Origin: Clostridia bacterium
Lineage (GTDB): Bacteria > Bacillota > Clostridia > Christensenellales > Aristaeellaceae
Assembly (NCBI GenBank): GCA_017552615.1
Contig: JAFZPI010000022.1
Location: 19,963-83,962, forward strand
Direction of reading: 5' to 3'
DNA length: 64,000 nt
Position 1 is the stretch's first letter. Every line of letters starts with the position of its first letter. The translations under genes and the position numbers were made by a program. Shown here piece after piece: positions 16,503-25,223 of this stretch. The notes under the pieces are model-generated. The model did no database searches. It was not told the DNA's origin and saw nothing but the letters and a program-made list of their open reading frames with translations.

Positions 16503-18059
16503 ATGAAGCTGCGTTCTGCTCTGTGTGTTTTCCTGATTCTCGTGATGACGTTTGCGGTTTTCACAGTCCATGATCGCGCAAAGGCGGATGAGTTGCAGAC
16601 TGCGGACCCGTATCCCAGGACAAAGGTGAATTTTCTGTATGATGATTATTCGTTCTGGAACACATCCGGCGAGGCGCGCACGATCAACTGCATGATCATT
16701 CCCGTGCATTTCACGGATGGTTACGGGTTTGACAAGCTGTTTGACAAGCGGGTCTTTTCAATGATGAAGGGGAAAGACAGTTTCTCCGCCCGGCAGTATT
16801 ATCTCAACGCGTCCTACGGAAAGATCGACCTGCAGTATGAGATCATGCCGGTCTATGAAGTCGGCATCAGTTCATGGGATATGGAAGACCTGTGGAATTC
16901 AGCAGGAGAAATCAACTGGTACGGCGAGCACTACTGGCAGATTTACAATGCGGCCTGCGCACGGTATCCGGGGGACCTGAGCAAGTTCGACACCGACAAT
17001 GACGGATATGCGGACCTGGTCATGATGATATTTGACGATCCGTCCGTGGACGGGGAAGACGACATCGGGACGCTGTATGGCGGGAAGGTGGTTTCGATCC
17101 CCTATGATCATTGCGTCAACAGCGCTGACCATGAATACCCATCCTGCACCCATGTGATGTGCCTGGAAAAGTATCACATGATGTACGACCAATACCGGAA
17201 CACCCTGATCCATGAGATCGGGCACATGTTCGGTGTCAGCGACTTATATAACGGCAATGACGCGGAAGGGTACGAGTCCCATACGCCCCTCGGGTTCGAC
17301 ATGCACGACACGGAGACGGGCGATCTGAACGCATGGACGAAAATGAGCTTTGGCTGGATCGATCCGTATGTGATCACGCCGGATATCGAAGAAGTCACGA
17401 TCAGGCTCCGCTGCAGCGCGCTCTATCCGGACTGCATTCTGATCCCGACATCCAAAGGCTGGAACGGCACACCCTTTGATGAATTCATCCTGGTGGAGGT
17501 GCTTGCCAAGGCCGGGAACAACGAGCGCGACTGGGACGATTTCATGCTGTGGCCGGCACAGAAGAATGACCCGCCGCGCTACGGCGGTGTGCGGATCCTG
17601 CATGTGGATCAGAGAATGTGTTACCCGAACGATTACGCCACCGGAACCGGCGGGTCCTGGTTTGATCCGTCCGCCGTCACAGACTATGATAAGAAAGCGA
17701 TCTGGAAAAGGGGTGCGGTCCTCCCGGGCTTGCCGATCATTGCCAACTCCATGGGAATCAAAGACAGCACATGGTACTCTCCCGACAAACAAAATGGGGA
17801 CTATTACAATCTGCATTCGATGACCCGCACGAATGAAGACCCGCTCTTCCAGACCCGGTTTGTTTCCCAGGGCTGGTATGACTTCATCGCCAGCGACCTG
17901 TTCCAGACCGGGGACCGTTTCTCGATGGAGAGCCACGCAACAGCCTTTGCAAACGCGCCGTATATGAATAACTACGGTACGTTCGACTATGAGATCATCA
18001 TCGATTCCTACAATTCGGCCACTATGGAGGCGCTGGTCACGGTCAGACGGATCCGGTGA
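16503..18059 (+). CDS. Secreted M6-type zinc metalloprotease
   Basis: The protein has 518 residues with a signal peptide (MKLRSALCVFLILVMTFAVF, cleavage near AKA-DE). The zinc site is HEIGHMFGVSD starting at residue 237, which matches the HExxHxxGxxD pattern of metzincin and immune-inhibitor A-like peptidases. A preceding calcium-like loop DTDNDGYADLVM is present. The C-terminal 200 residues include 'GVRILHVDQRM', typical of M6-like catalytic domains. It is probably exported to degrade proteins. The start at 16503 follows GAGAGGGG by 5 bases. Confidence 0.85.
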   Translation: MKLRSALCVFLILVMTFAVFTVHDRAKADELQTADPYPRTKVNFLYDDYSFWNTSGEARTINCMIIPVHFTDGYGFDKLFDKRVFSMMKGKDSFSARQYYLNASYGKIDLQYEIMPVYEVGISSWDMEDLWNSAGEINWYGEHYWQIYNAACARYPGDLSKFDTDNDGYADLVMMIFDDPSVDGEDDIGTLYGGKVVSIPYDHCVNSADHEYPSCTHVMCLEKYHMMYDQYRNTLIHEIGHMFGVSDLYNGNDAEGYESHTPLGFDMHDTETGDLNAWTKMSFGWIDPYVITPDIEEVTIRLRCSALYPDCILIPTSKGWNGTPFDEFILVEVLAKAGNNERDWDDFMLWPAQKNDPPRYGGVRILHVDQRMCYPNDYATGTGGSWFDPSAVTDYDKKAIWKRGAVLPGLPIIANSMGIKDSTWYSPDKQNGDYYNLHSMTRTNEDPLFQTRFVSQGWYDFIASDLFQTGDRFSMESHATAFANAPYMNNYGTFDYEIIIDSYNSATMEALVTVRRIR

Positions 18060-18095
18060 ACCATCAAAGACGTAAGTTTTCACGGAGATGGACAC

Positions 18096-18638
18096 ATGAA
18101 CACACGGATGGATTTGTTCCTGACGTTCTCCAGGATCGGACTGTTTACCTTCGGCGGTGGCTATGCCATGATCCCGCTGATCCAACGGGAAGCCGTGGAG
18201 CACAAGCACTGGATCAGCGATGAAGAATTGCTGGACGTCCTGGCGATCGCTGAATCCACACCCGGGCCCATTGCCATCAACTGCGCCACCTTTATCGGCC
18301 GCAAAGTGGCTCGGTTTGGCGGCGCGCTTTGCGCCACCCTGGGGGTTGTCCTGCCCTCTTTTGTGATCATTGCGCTGCTCTCCTTCGCATTGCAGACTTT
18401 CGCGCAGGTGCGGATCGTGCGATATGCTTTCTGGGGGATTCGCGCCGGTGTCCTGGCAATGATCCTGAAGGCGCTCTGGAAGATGTTCAAACAGTGCCGC
18501 AAAGATTGGTTCGCATACAGTATTATGGCCCTTGCACTGGCCGCTTCCGCGTTTTTTGGCCTGAGCGCTGTCCTTATCATTGCAGCCTGCGCCATCCTGG
18601 GGATCCTGTATCTGCAAATCGGGAGGGCAAAGCCATGA
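18096..18638 (+). CDS. chrA: Chromate transporter half, subunit 1
   Basis: A 180-residue membrane protein that is one half of a CHR-family transporter. It shows the signature FTFGGGYAMIPLIQ near residue 20, the AESTPGPIAIN segment and four to six hydrophobic helices. Short-chain CHR proteins work as pairs of homologous halves. Its stop overlaps the start of the second half by 4 bases (ATGA). Family members export chromate, but the native substrate in anaerobes is often unclear. Confidence 0.88.
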   Translation: MNTRMDLFLTFSRIGLFTFGGGYAMIPLIQREAVEHKHWISDEELLDVLAIAESTPGPIAINCATFIGRKVARFGGALCATLGVVLPSFVIIALLSFALQTFAQVRIVRYAFWGIRAGVLAMILKALWKMFKQCRKDWFAYSIMALALAASAFFGLSAVLIIAACAILGILYLQIGRAKP

Positions 18639-19183
18639 CCGTGCTGGAGCTCTTCTGGGCTTTCTTCAAGATTGGGCTTTTCACCTTCGGGGGCGGTTAC
18701 GCGATGCTGCCGCTTATTCGCCAGGAAGTACTGGCCCACGGGTGGATGACCGCGGAAGAGATCATCGACTTTATTGCCATCAGCGAGAGCACGCCCGGAC
18801 CGCTGGCCGTGAACATGGCCACCGCCGTGGGGATGAACACGGCCGGCATTGCCGGAGCTGCCTGCGCCACACTCGGTGTGGTGCTGCCGTCCTTCCTGGT
18901 CATCCTGATCGTGAGCCGGTTCTATGTCCGCTTTCGCCGCAGCAGGCTGATGGAAGGCGCAATGACAGGTCTTCGGCCGGCGGTCATCGGTCTTATCGGG
19001 GCAGCGCTGCTGACAACAGGCAAGGACGTTTTCTTTGCAAACGGCTTTGTGCTGACCCCTGCCCTGGTGGTGAGCATCTGCATCTTTGTCATCACGGCGA
19101 TCCTGGCCTTCAGGAAGACCCATCCGATCCTGCTCATTGCGCTCTCTGCCGTGATCGGCATCGGCGCTGGCTACGCCCTGTGA
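18635..19183 (+). CDS. chrA: Chromate transporter half, subunit 2
   Basis: The 182-residue second half repeats the signature FTFGGGYAMLPLIRQE and SESTPGPLAVN. It aligns end to end with the preceding gene, so the pair arose by duplication and probably forms a heterodimer. The ATG at 18635 lies within the stop region of subunit 1, and GGGAGG 9 bases upstream is its ribosome site. Opposed membrane orientation of the halves is typical of the family (known), not visible here. Confidence 0.88.
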   Translation: MTVLELFWAFFKIGLFTFGGGYAMLPLIRQEVLAHGWMTAEEIIDFIAISESTPGPLAVNMATAVGMNTAGIAGAACATLGVVLPSFLVILIVSRFYVRFRRSRLMEGAMTGLRPAVIGLIGAALLTTGKDVFFANGFVLTPALVVSICIFVITAILAFRKTHPILLIALSAVIGIGAGYAL

Positions 19184-19251
19184 CTGTGATGCCGCTTCAA
19201 TCCCGGGCAGGAAATAAACTTCACAGAAAACGAATTGGGAGGTTCGACAAA

Positions 19252-19854
19252 ATGAACATCAGAATGGCTGGGGAAAACTTTGTTTCCGTTCACACACAGG
19301 CAGCCTATCTGCCGGATGAAACCGTTGAAGTCCGGAAGATCGACAAGCCTCTGCCTGATGAAAACACTTACCTGAAAGCGAAGGGACTCAGCTTTCACAA
19401 CGGTGTGATCGAAGTGGATGTCTGCGGCAGATTGCTGCCGGACGCGCCGGATTTTGCGCGGGGATTCATAGGCATCGTGTTCCGCGCCAATGAGGCGGAC
19501 AGCGAGTTTGAGTCTTTCTATATCCGGCCCACCAACGGAAAACACTGCACCGATCCCGTGCGCAAAGCCCACGGCTGTCAGTATTTTTCCTATCCCGGTT
19601 ATACGTTCTCGTATTTCCGGGAATTCGGGATCAGCGAGTACGAAAATACGGTGGACAGCATTGCGCTGAATGAATGGAGCCACATCCGGGCAGAGATTCA
19701 GGACGACCGCGGCATCTTCTTTGTGGATGGCGTCAAAGTGCTGGAAGTCAACGGATTCAAGCACGGTTCGGACAGCCGGGGCTGTGTGGGTTTGTATGTG
19801 GACATCGGAACGGATGGACTGTTCAGGAACCTGATCATTTCTCCCGAAGACTGA
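19252..19854 (+). CDS. Concanavalin-like (LamG/DUF1080-type) domain protein
   Basis: This 200-residue protein has no signal peptide. The pattern GVIEVDVCGRL, RGFIGIVFRAN, ESFYIRPTNG, EWSHIRAEI, GIFFVDGVKVLEV and GCVGLYVDIGTDGLFRNL is typical of the jelly-roll fold shared by LamG and 3-keto-disaccharide hydrolase-type domains, which bind or act on sugars. Lack of a signal peptide is unusual for a carbohydrate-binding fold. The start at 19252 follows GGGAGG by 9 bases. Confidence 0.68.
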   Translation: MNIRMAGENFVSVHTQAAYLPDETVEVRKIDKPLPDENTYLKAKGLSFHNGVIEVDVCGRLLPDAPDFARGFIGIVFRANEADSEFESFYIRPTNGKHCTDPVRKAHGCQYFSYPGYTFSYFREFGISEYENTVDSIALNEWSHIRAEIQDDRGIFFVDGVKVLEVNGFKHGSDSRGCVGLYVDIGTDGLFRNLIISPED

Positions 19855-19953
19855 TTCTGTGCAAAGAGCTGCCCCTGTGAAGATCTTTGGAACAAACTGG
19901 GGATTTTGGGATTTGTGTAATGACGGCAAAACGAATTCTGCGGAGGAAGAATT

Positions 19954-20475
19954 ATGAATCACGAACATGAGCCATATATGAAAAGATGCTATGAGCTGGC
20001 TGTCAGCGCGGGCAAGAAAGGGCATGACACTTTTGGAGCCGTGCTTGTCCATAACGGCAAGATCATAGAGGAAGCGGAGAATACCGCGGATTTTGCCAAA
20101 GGGATATTCGGGCACGCTGAATTCAACCTTGTTCATCAATGCACCAACCGCTATTCGGATGAGATCATGGAGCAGTCCACGCTGTATACCAGCTGCGCTC
20201 CGTGTGAGCGGTGCCTGGGAGCGATCGCGTCGCTCGGCGTGCATCATGTCGTATGCGGCGTTTCGTACAAAGCGTTCTGCAAGCTGCTGCCGTTCGATTA
20301 TCAGCCGGTGGATCGCGAAGGGCTTCTGAAGCAGCTGGGAATCCAAATGACGATCGAGGAATCCGTCCTTGAAGACGAGGGGTTGCATGTGTTTGAATGG
20401 TGGGGCGGAGAGTATCATCCTCTGGAAGAGTTGATCGCCGAGATGGATGAAGTCAAAAGGAAGAACAGAAAGTAA
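19954..20475 (+). CDS. Cytidine/deoxycytidylate deaminase-fold nucleoside deaminase
   Basis: A 173-residue zinc hydrolase with H54-A-E56 and PCxxC (P83-C84, C87), the catalytic zinc site of the CDA superfamily. Members deaminate free bases or nucleosides such as guanine or cytosine, or tRNA adenosine. The long C-terminal part after residue 100, and absence of the tRNA enzyme signatures, favour a small-molecule base deaminase over TadA. The substrate is not determinable from sequence. GGAGGAAG precedes the ATG. Confidence 0.8.
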   Translation: MNHEHEPYMKRCYELAVSAGKKGHDTFGAVLVHNGKIIEEAENTADFAKGIFGHAEFNLVHQCTNRYSDEIMEQSTLYTSCAPCERCLGAIASLGVHHVVCGVSYKAFCKLLPFDYQPVDREGLLKQLGIQMTIEESVLEDEGLHVFEWWGGEYHPLEELIAEMDEVKRKNRK

Positions 20476-20524
20476 AGTACAAATCCTCAGAAAAACATAT
20501 CAAAAATACGCCATTGGGGTATGA

Positions 20525-20555
20525 CAAAACCCGCGGATCTACAGACCGGCGGGTG
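20525..20555 (-). terminator. Possible terminator of the DUF4143 ATPase gene
   Basis: Minus-strand ACCCGCCGG pairs imperfectly with CCGCGGGT around a 9-base loop, followed by TTTGTC. It lies about 100 bases past the gene end. Confidence 0.4.
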
Positions 20556-20651
20556 TATTGCACTGCAAAATACGGCTTTCCGGGCCAATAGTTGGTAGGG
20601 AATATGTCGAATGAAGCTTGATACATCTTAACAATGACATCTGAAAACAGC

Positions 20652-21899
20652 CTACAGACCGATCATGCCGACAGGGCAGTAATATGCATCCCTGTTCAAG
20701 GGAATCAGGCGATCTCCGGTATCGACAATCAATCCCGTGGCAACAGGCATCTTATACTGTTCAAGAATTCTGAAATTCTTGTTTGCCTTATCTCTGCCGA
20801 TTCCCTTCTTGATCTCGACCGGATAAATCATCTGGTCCTTGATATATAGGACATCCACTTCCTTCTGATCCCTGTCCCGGTAATAATACAAGGTGTACTC
20901 AATCCGCTTTCCGCTGTTGCGGATGCTTTTGACGATTTCGCTGACCACATACGTTTCAAAGAATGCCCCTGACATGGAGGATGCCTCCAGAATCCTTGGA
21001 TCAGACCATCCGCAAAGGAAAGAACACAATCCTGTGTCCATGAAATACATCTTCGGTGTTTTGACAATGCGCTTTGAAAGATTCGTTGCGTAAGGTTGGA
21101 GAAGCATAATGATCCCGGATGATTCAAGAATGGAAATCCAGCTTTTCGCCGTCCGTGAGTCAATCCCGATAGCGTTTCCTATTTCGGTAAAGTCCAGCTG
21201 CTGCGCGGTACGAAGCGCGGAAACCATCATGAATTTCCGGAAATCATTCAGCTTGCCGATATTGATCAGCCGGCTGACATCCTTCTCAAGGTAAGTCGAA
21301 ATATAGCTCTCAAAAAACGTATTTCTGTCCGGCTTCTGCACCCAGTATTCCGGCATACCACCCTTATAGATCTCTTCAAACACTTCATATCTGTTTCGTG
21401 GAATCAGCTTTTCTTTCCGGCTCATGAGAGTGGGGAGATCCGGAAAGAAATCATGCCCGGGAATCTGGTCTTTTTCATTTGCCGCAAAAGAAGAAACTTC
21501 AATGATTGCTGTCCTGCCGGCCAGCGTCTCTGATGCTTTTTCTTTGATCTCATGGGTATTTGAGCCGGTGAGGATATACATCAGGCCTGTTTTTTTGCCG
21601 GTTCGAACACTGTTTAGCTTCTCCTCATCGATCCGGATCTTGATCGCTTCCATCAGTTCTGGTACCTTTTGGATTTCATCAATGACAAGAGGGATGCCAT
21701 GAGACTGGAGAAACAGCTCCGGATCCTCTGATGCCAACAGCCGTTCCCTGCTGTGATCCAGCGTCACATATTCGAACGATTCAAACAGAGTCCTGACCAT
21801 GGTAGATTTTCCGGTCTGCCTTGCACCATAAAGGGTAATGCATGCAAACTCATCCGCCACCTTCAGGATCGTGCTCTCCAGCTGTCTGTGATAATACAT
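20652..21899 (-). CDS. AAA-type ATPase with DUF4143 domain
   Basis: A 415-residue protein of the family with an N-terminal AAA_14 ATPase and a C-terminal DUF4143 domain. Walker A is GARQTGKST (25-33) and Walker B is LVIDEIQ near residue 68. The C-terminal part has the KSWISILESSGII and 'KEVDVLYIKDQMIYPVEIKKG' segments, a restriction-endonuclease-like D-x-E-x-K trace. Start 21899 is chosen because GAGGG lies 7 bases upstream; an ATG at 21932 has no site. The family is common in gut Firmicutes and Bacteroidetes and its cellular role is not settled. A homologue lies at 61521. Confidence 0.82.
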   Translation of the reverse strand: MYYHRQLESTILKVADEFACITLYGARQTGKSTMVRTLFESFEYVTLDHSRERLLASEDPELFLQSHGIPLVIDEIQKVPELMEAIKIRIDEEKLNSVRTGKKTGLMYILTGSNTHEIKEKASETLAGRTAIIEVSSFAANEKDQIPGHDFFPDLPTLMSRKEKLIPRNRYEVFEEIYKGGMPEYWVQKPDRNTFFESYISTYLEKDVSRLINIGKLNDFRKFMMVSALRTAQQLDFTEIGNAIGIDSRTAKSWISILESSGIIMLLQPYATNLSKRIVKTPKMYFMDTGLCSFLCGWSDPRILEASSMSGAFFETYVVSEIVKSIRNSGKRIEYTLYYYRDRDQKEVDVLYIKDQMIYPVEIKKGIGRDKANKNFRILEQYKMPVATGLIVDTGDRLIPLNRDAYYCPVGMIGL

Positions 21900-22007
21900 C
21901 CGCCATCCCTCGCTTTCGGTTGTATTATACATCAGATATTCGGCAAAATCAACATTGCTATGTCATTTTTGCCGGAATGGGTTTCATGCAAAGTACTGGC
22001 AATCGAC

Positions 22008-22042
22008 AAAAAAGAAGGAACCCTTGCAAACACAAGGGTTCC
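22008..22042 (-). terminator. Terminator after tRNA-Ala
   Basis: Minus-strand GGAACCCTTG and CAAGGGTTCC form a perfect 10-bp stem with a 6-base loop, followed by TTCTTTTTTG. It starts 7 bases past the tRNA 3' end. Confidence 0.9.
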
Positions 22043-22048
22043 CGTCCG

Positions 22049-22121
22049 TGGAGCATAGCGGATTCGAACCGCTGACCCCCACACTGCCAGTGTGGTGCGC
22101 TACCAGCTGCGCTAATGCCCC
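22049..22121 (-). tRNA. tRNA-Ala (anticodon GGC)
   Basis: A complete 73-nt cloverleaf. The acceptor stem GGGGCAT/ATGCTCC includes one G-U pair. The D stem is GCGC/GCGC, and the anticodon stem CCACA/TGTGG holds the loop CTGGCAG, giving GGC. The T arm is AGCGG-TTCGAAT-CCGCT and the discriminator is A. The 3' CCA is not encoded and must be added. Codon read: GCC, frequent in these genes. Confidence 0.95.
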
Positions 22122-22245
22122 GTCAACGGTCGCTATTGTAGCATCAATTTTCCTGTTTGTAAAGAGGGAAATTTCAAAAATCGGGCAAGGCCGGGGTGAA
22201 CGGGAAACGGGATCCCGGCTCATTTGACGTGCGTTTTCCTTCATC

Positions 22246-22274
22246 TTGTCACTTGGCGGGTTTTGTGGTACAAT
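22246..22274 (+). promoter_or_regulatory. Promoter of the parE gene
   Basis: TTGTCA (22246-22251) and TACAAT (22269-22274) with a 17-base spacer, 65 bases before the start codon. Confidence 0.65.
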
Positions 22275-22338
22275 ATATTGTGGTTGGATGGGCGCTTGTG
22301 CGCTGTCCCGACCCTTGCGCAGAATGGAGTGAAATCGC

Positions 22339-24333
22339 TTGACCCAGAACTATGACGCGGGCAATATCCAGGTGCTGGAGGGCCTTGAAGCCGTCCGGAT
22401 GCGGCCCGGTATGTATATCGGTACGACCTCTTCGCGCGGTTTGCACCACCTCCTGTGGGAGATCGTGGACAACGCGATCGATGAGGCCAGCAACGGCTTC
22501 GCGGACGCCGTGACCGTGACCCTGCACCAGGATGGATCGGCCTCCGTGACCGACAACGGCCGCGGTGTCCCGGTGGACGAACACCCGACGCTGCACGTCT
22601 CGGGTGTGGAGGTCATTTATACCAAGCTCCACGCCGGCGGTAAGTTCAACAATGAGAATTACGCCTATTCCGGCGGCCTGCACGGCGTCGGCGCTTCGGT
22701 CGTGAACGCGCTCTCCCGCTGGATGACCGTGGATTCCTACCGGGACTGGGGTCATTACCGGATGCGCTTCACCTCCGAGGAAAACCCCAAGACCCACAAG
22801 ATCGAAGCCGGGAAACCCGACGGTCCGCTGGAGAAGATCGGCAACACGCGCCGCCGGGGCACGGTTGTGCGCTTCCTGCCTGACGACCGGATCTTCGAGG
22901 ATGTGCACTGGAACAGCCAGCAGGTTTCACGGCGGCTGCAGGAACTGGCTTACCTGAACCGCGGACTGATGATCACCTTCACCGACGAGCGCGTGAAGGA
23001 AGCCGACAAGCGCACCCAAACCTTCTGCTACGAGGGCGGGATCGTCGACTATGTCTGCTACCTGAATGTCGGACGCACGCCGGTCAACGACGACGTGATC
23101 TATTTCGAGGGCCAGCGCGACACGATTATCTGCCGCGCCGCGATCCAGTACACGGTTGACTATGCCGAAAACCTCTTCTCTTATGTCAACAACATCCCGA
23201 CGCCCGAGGGCGGCACCCACGAGACGGGGTTCCGCACGGCATTTACCAAGGCCTTCAATGACTATGCCCGGAAGATCGGTGTGCTGAAAGACAAAGACGC
23301 GAACCTCGCGGGCGAAGACTTCCGTGAGGGTCTCACTTGCGTGCTGACCACGATGGTCAAGAACCCGCAGTTCGAGGGCCAGACCAAGGGCCGTCTCGGG
23401 AACAGCGAGGTCCGTCCGGCAGTCGAGGCGATCGTGGCGGAGAAGCTTGCGGACTGGCTGGACAACCTGAAAAACCAGGAGATGGCCCAGCACATCGTTG
23501 GCAAAGCCGTGAAGGCGGCCCAGGCCCGCGAGGCCGCGCGCAAAGCCCGCGATACGGTGCGCTCATCCAAGGCGCTGGAGGCCCAGCCTCTTGTCGGGAA
23601 GCTTGCCGCCGCCCGCGGCCATCACCCGGAGGACAACGAGCTCTTTATCGTCGAGGGCGACAGCGCCGGCGGCAGTGCCAAGCAGGGCCGCGACAGCCGT
23701 TTCCAGGCGATCCTGCCCCTCCGCGGCAAGCCCCTGAATGCCGAAAAGAAAAGCATTGACCAGGTCCTATCCAACGAGGAATTCCGGTCCCTCATCACCG
23801 CGCTCGGAACCTCCATCGGAGAGACATTTTCCCTTACGAACCTCAAGTACCACAAAGTGGTCATCCTCTCCGACGCTGACCAGGACGGCGCCCACATCCG
23901 CGCGATCCTGCTGACCTTCTTCTTCCGCTATATGAAAGAACTCCTCGTCGCAGGTCATGTGTACATCGGCATGCCGCCGCTCTACCGCGTTGCCAAGGGA
24001 AGCCAGGTCATCTACTGCTATGATGACAAAGAACTCGAGAAGGTCACGAAAAAGGTCGGCAAGGGTTATACCCTCCAGCGCTACAAGGGCCTTGGCGAGA
24101 TGAACCCGGAACAGCTCTGGGAAACCACCATGGACCCCGGCCAGCGCAAGCTCATGCAGGTCTCGATCGACGACGCCGCCCAGGCTGACCGTCTTGTGAC
24201 GATCCTCATGGGTGACAAGGTCGAGCCCCGTCGCGATTACATCAGCGAATACGCCGACTTCAACCGCCAGGACAACTTCGAACTCCCGGAGGGGCAGGTC
24301 AATCCGATGAGGAAAGCACTTGAAAAGGCATAG
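22339..24333 (+). CDS. parE: Topoisomerase IV subunit B-type ATPase (GyrB/ParE family)
   Basis: The 664-residue type IIA topoisomerase ATPase subunit. The GHKL Bergerat fold is seen as EIVDNAIDEA, DNGRGVPVDEH and SGGLHGVGASVVNALS. The TOPRIM part has EGDSAGGSAKQGRDSRFQAILPLRGK and LSDADQDGAHIR. The end RYKGLGEMNPEQLW is diagnostic. Pairing with the parC-like gene at 26463 and the absence of recF or dnaN neighbours favour topoisomerase IV over gyrase. The start is TTG, with GGAGTGA 6 bases upstream. Translation from TTG may limit its level. Confidence 0.85.
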   Translation: MTQNYDAGNIQVLEGLEAVRMRPGMYIGTTSSRGLHHLLWEIVDNAIDEASNGFADAVTVTLHQDGSASVTDNGRGVPVDEHPTLHVSGVEVIYTKLHAGGKFNNENYAYSGGLHGVGASVVNALSRWMTVDSYRDWGHYRMRFTSEENPKTHKIEAGKPDGPLEKIGNTRRRGTVVRFLPDDRIFEDVHWNSQQVSRRLQELAYLNRGLMITFTDERVKEADKRTQTFCYEGGIVDYVCYLNVGRTPVNDDVIYFEGQRDTIICRAAIQYTVDYAENLFSYVNNIPTPEGGTHETGFRTAFTKAFNDYARKIGVLKDKDANLAGEDFREGLTCVLTTMVKNPQFEGQTKGRLGNSEVRPAVEAIVAEKLADWLDNLKNQEMAQHIVGKAVKAAQAREAARKARDTVRSSKALEAQPLVGKLAAARGHHPEDNELFIVEGDSAGGSAKQGRDSRFQAILPLRGKPLNAEKKSIDQVLSNEEFRSLITALGTSIGETFSLTNLKYHKVVILSDADQDGAHIRAILLTFFFRYMKELLVAGHVYIGMPPLYRVAKGSQVIYCYDDKELEKVTKKVGKGYTLQRYKGLGEMNPEQLWETTMDPGQRKLMQVSIDDAAQADRLVTILMGDKVEPRRDYISEYADFNRQDNFELPEGQVNPMRKALEKA

Positions 24334-24377
24334 GGCATAAGGCACAGGGCATAGAGATATGTGGGAGATCATCAGTC

Positions 24378-25175
24378 ATGCAAATCCTTGAATACCACCA
24401 AACGCCAAACCCAACCCACTGGCTACGGCAGATTGCCAAATCCGACTGGCGCGCGGGACAGTATCTTCATTCCTTGCTGGAATCCGGCCAGTTCTATTCC
24501 CTTCTCGGGAAAAAAAGCCGCCTGCTGTTGCTGACAGAAGGTAATGATCTGCTCGCCTTTTGTACGTATGCGGAGCATGATGATATCCCCGATCCCAATT
24601 TGACACCCTGGGCCGGATTTGTCTACACCTTCCCCGAAGCCCGCGGGAAGCGGCGCATGGGGAAACTCCTGGAACGGGTTTACTACCTCGCAAAAGCCGA
24701 TGGATTTCCCTGTGTGTACATCAGCACGAACGAAGTGGGCTTATACGAAAAGTATGGCTGTTCCTTCTGGAAGACCCTGCCGGATCTGAACGGACACGAG
24801 AGCCGCATCTATCGCTTGCCGATCGTACATCAGGACTACAGCGATGTGATCGGTACCCGGGTTGCCGGGACGGTGGACCGGCCGATCGGCAGCATCCATC
24901 CGACGCATAAGGACATGGTTTATCCCATCAATTACGGGTATGTGGATGGATTGCTTGGCGGGGACGGAGAGGAACAGGATGTTTACATCCTCGGTCCGGA
25001 TCGGCCGATGGAGACCTTTGAAGGTGTTGTGATCGGGGTCTATCACCGGCTGAATGATAACGAAGACAAATGGATTGTCACGCCGGACGGGAATCCTGTT
25101 TCACGTGAAACAATCCTTGCGTCGATCGCGTTTCAGGAACAGTATTATATTGGTGAACTATACCTGTCCGATTAA
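24378..25175 (+). CDS. Fusion of GNAT acetyltransferase and inorganic pyrophosphatase-like domain
   Basis: A 265-residue two-domain protein. Residues 1-150 form a GNAT fold: a central FCTYAEHDDIPDPN strand, the acetyl-CoA loop EARGKRRMGKLLERVYYLAK, and the C-terminal NEVGLYEKYGC turn. Residues 160-265 resemble small inorganic pyrophosphatase-like proteins: VDRPIGSIHP, YPINYGYVDG, GDGEEQDVYILG and IGVYHRLND. Known relatives of the second half are stand-alone proteins of about 110 residues. The fusion suggests acetylation coupled to a phosphate-bond substrate, but no substrate can be named. It sits between parE and parC. Confidence 0.78.
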   Translation: MQILEYHQTPNPTHWLRQIAKSDWRAGQYLHSLLESGQFYSLLGKKSRLLLLTEGNDLLAFCTYAEHDDIPDPNLTPWAGFVYTFPEARGKRRMGKLLERVYYLAKADGFPCVYISTNEVGLYEKYGCSFWKTLPDLNGHESRIYRLPIVHQDYSDVIGTRVAGTVDRPIGSIHPTHKDMVYPINYGYVDGLLGGDGEEQDVYILGPDRPMETFEGVVIGVYHRLNDNEDKWIVTPDGNPVSRETILASIAFQEQYYIGELYLSD

Positions 25176-25223
25176 CAAAATGGTACAACCAGACACGATC
25201 ATAAAAGAAGGAGAGGTTCCCAT

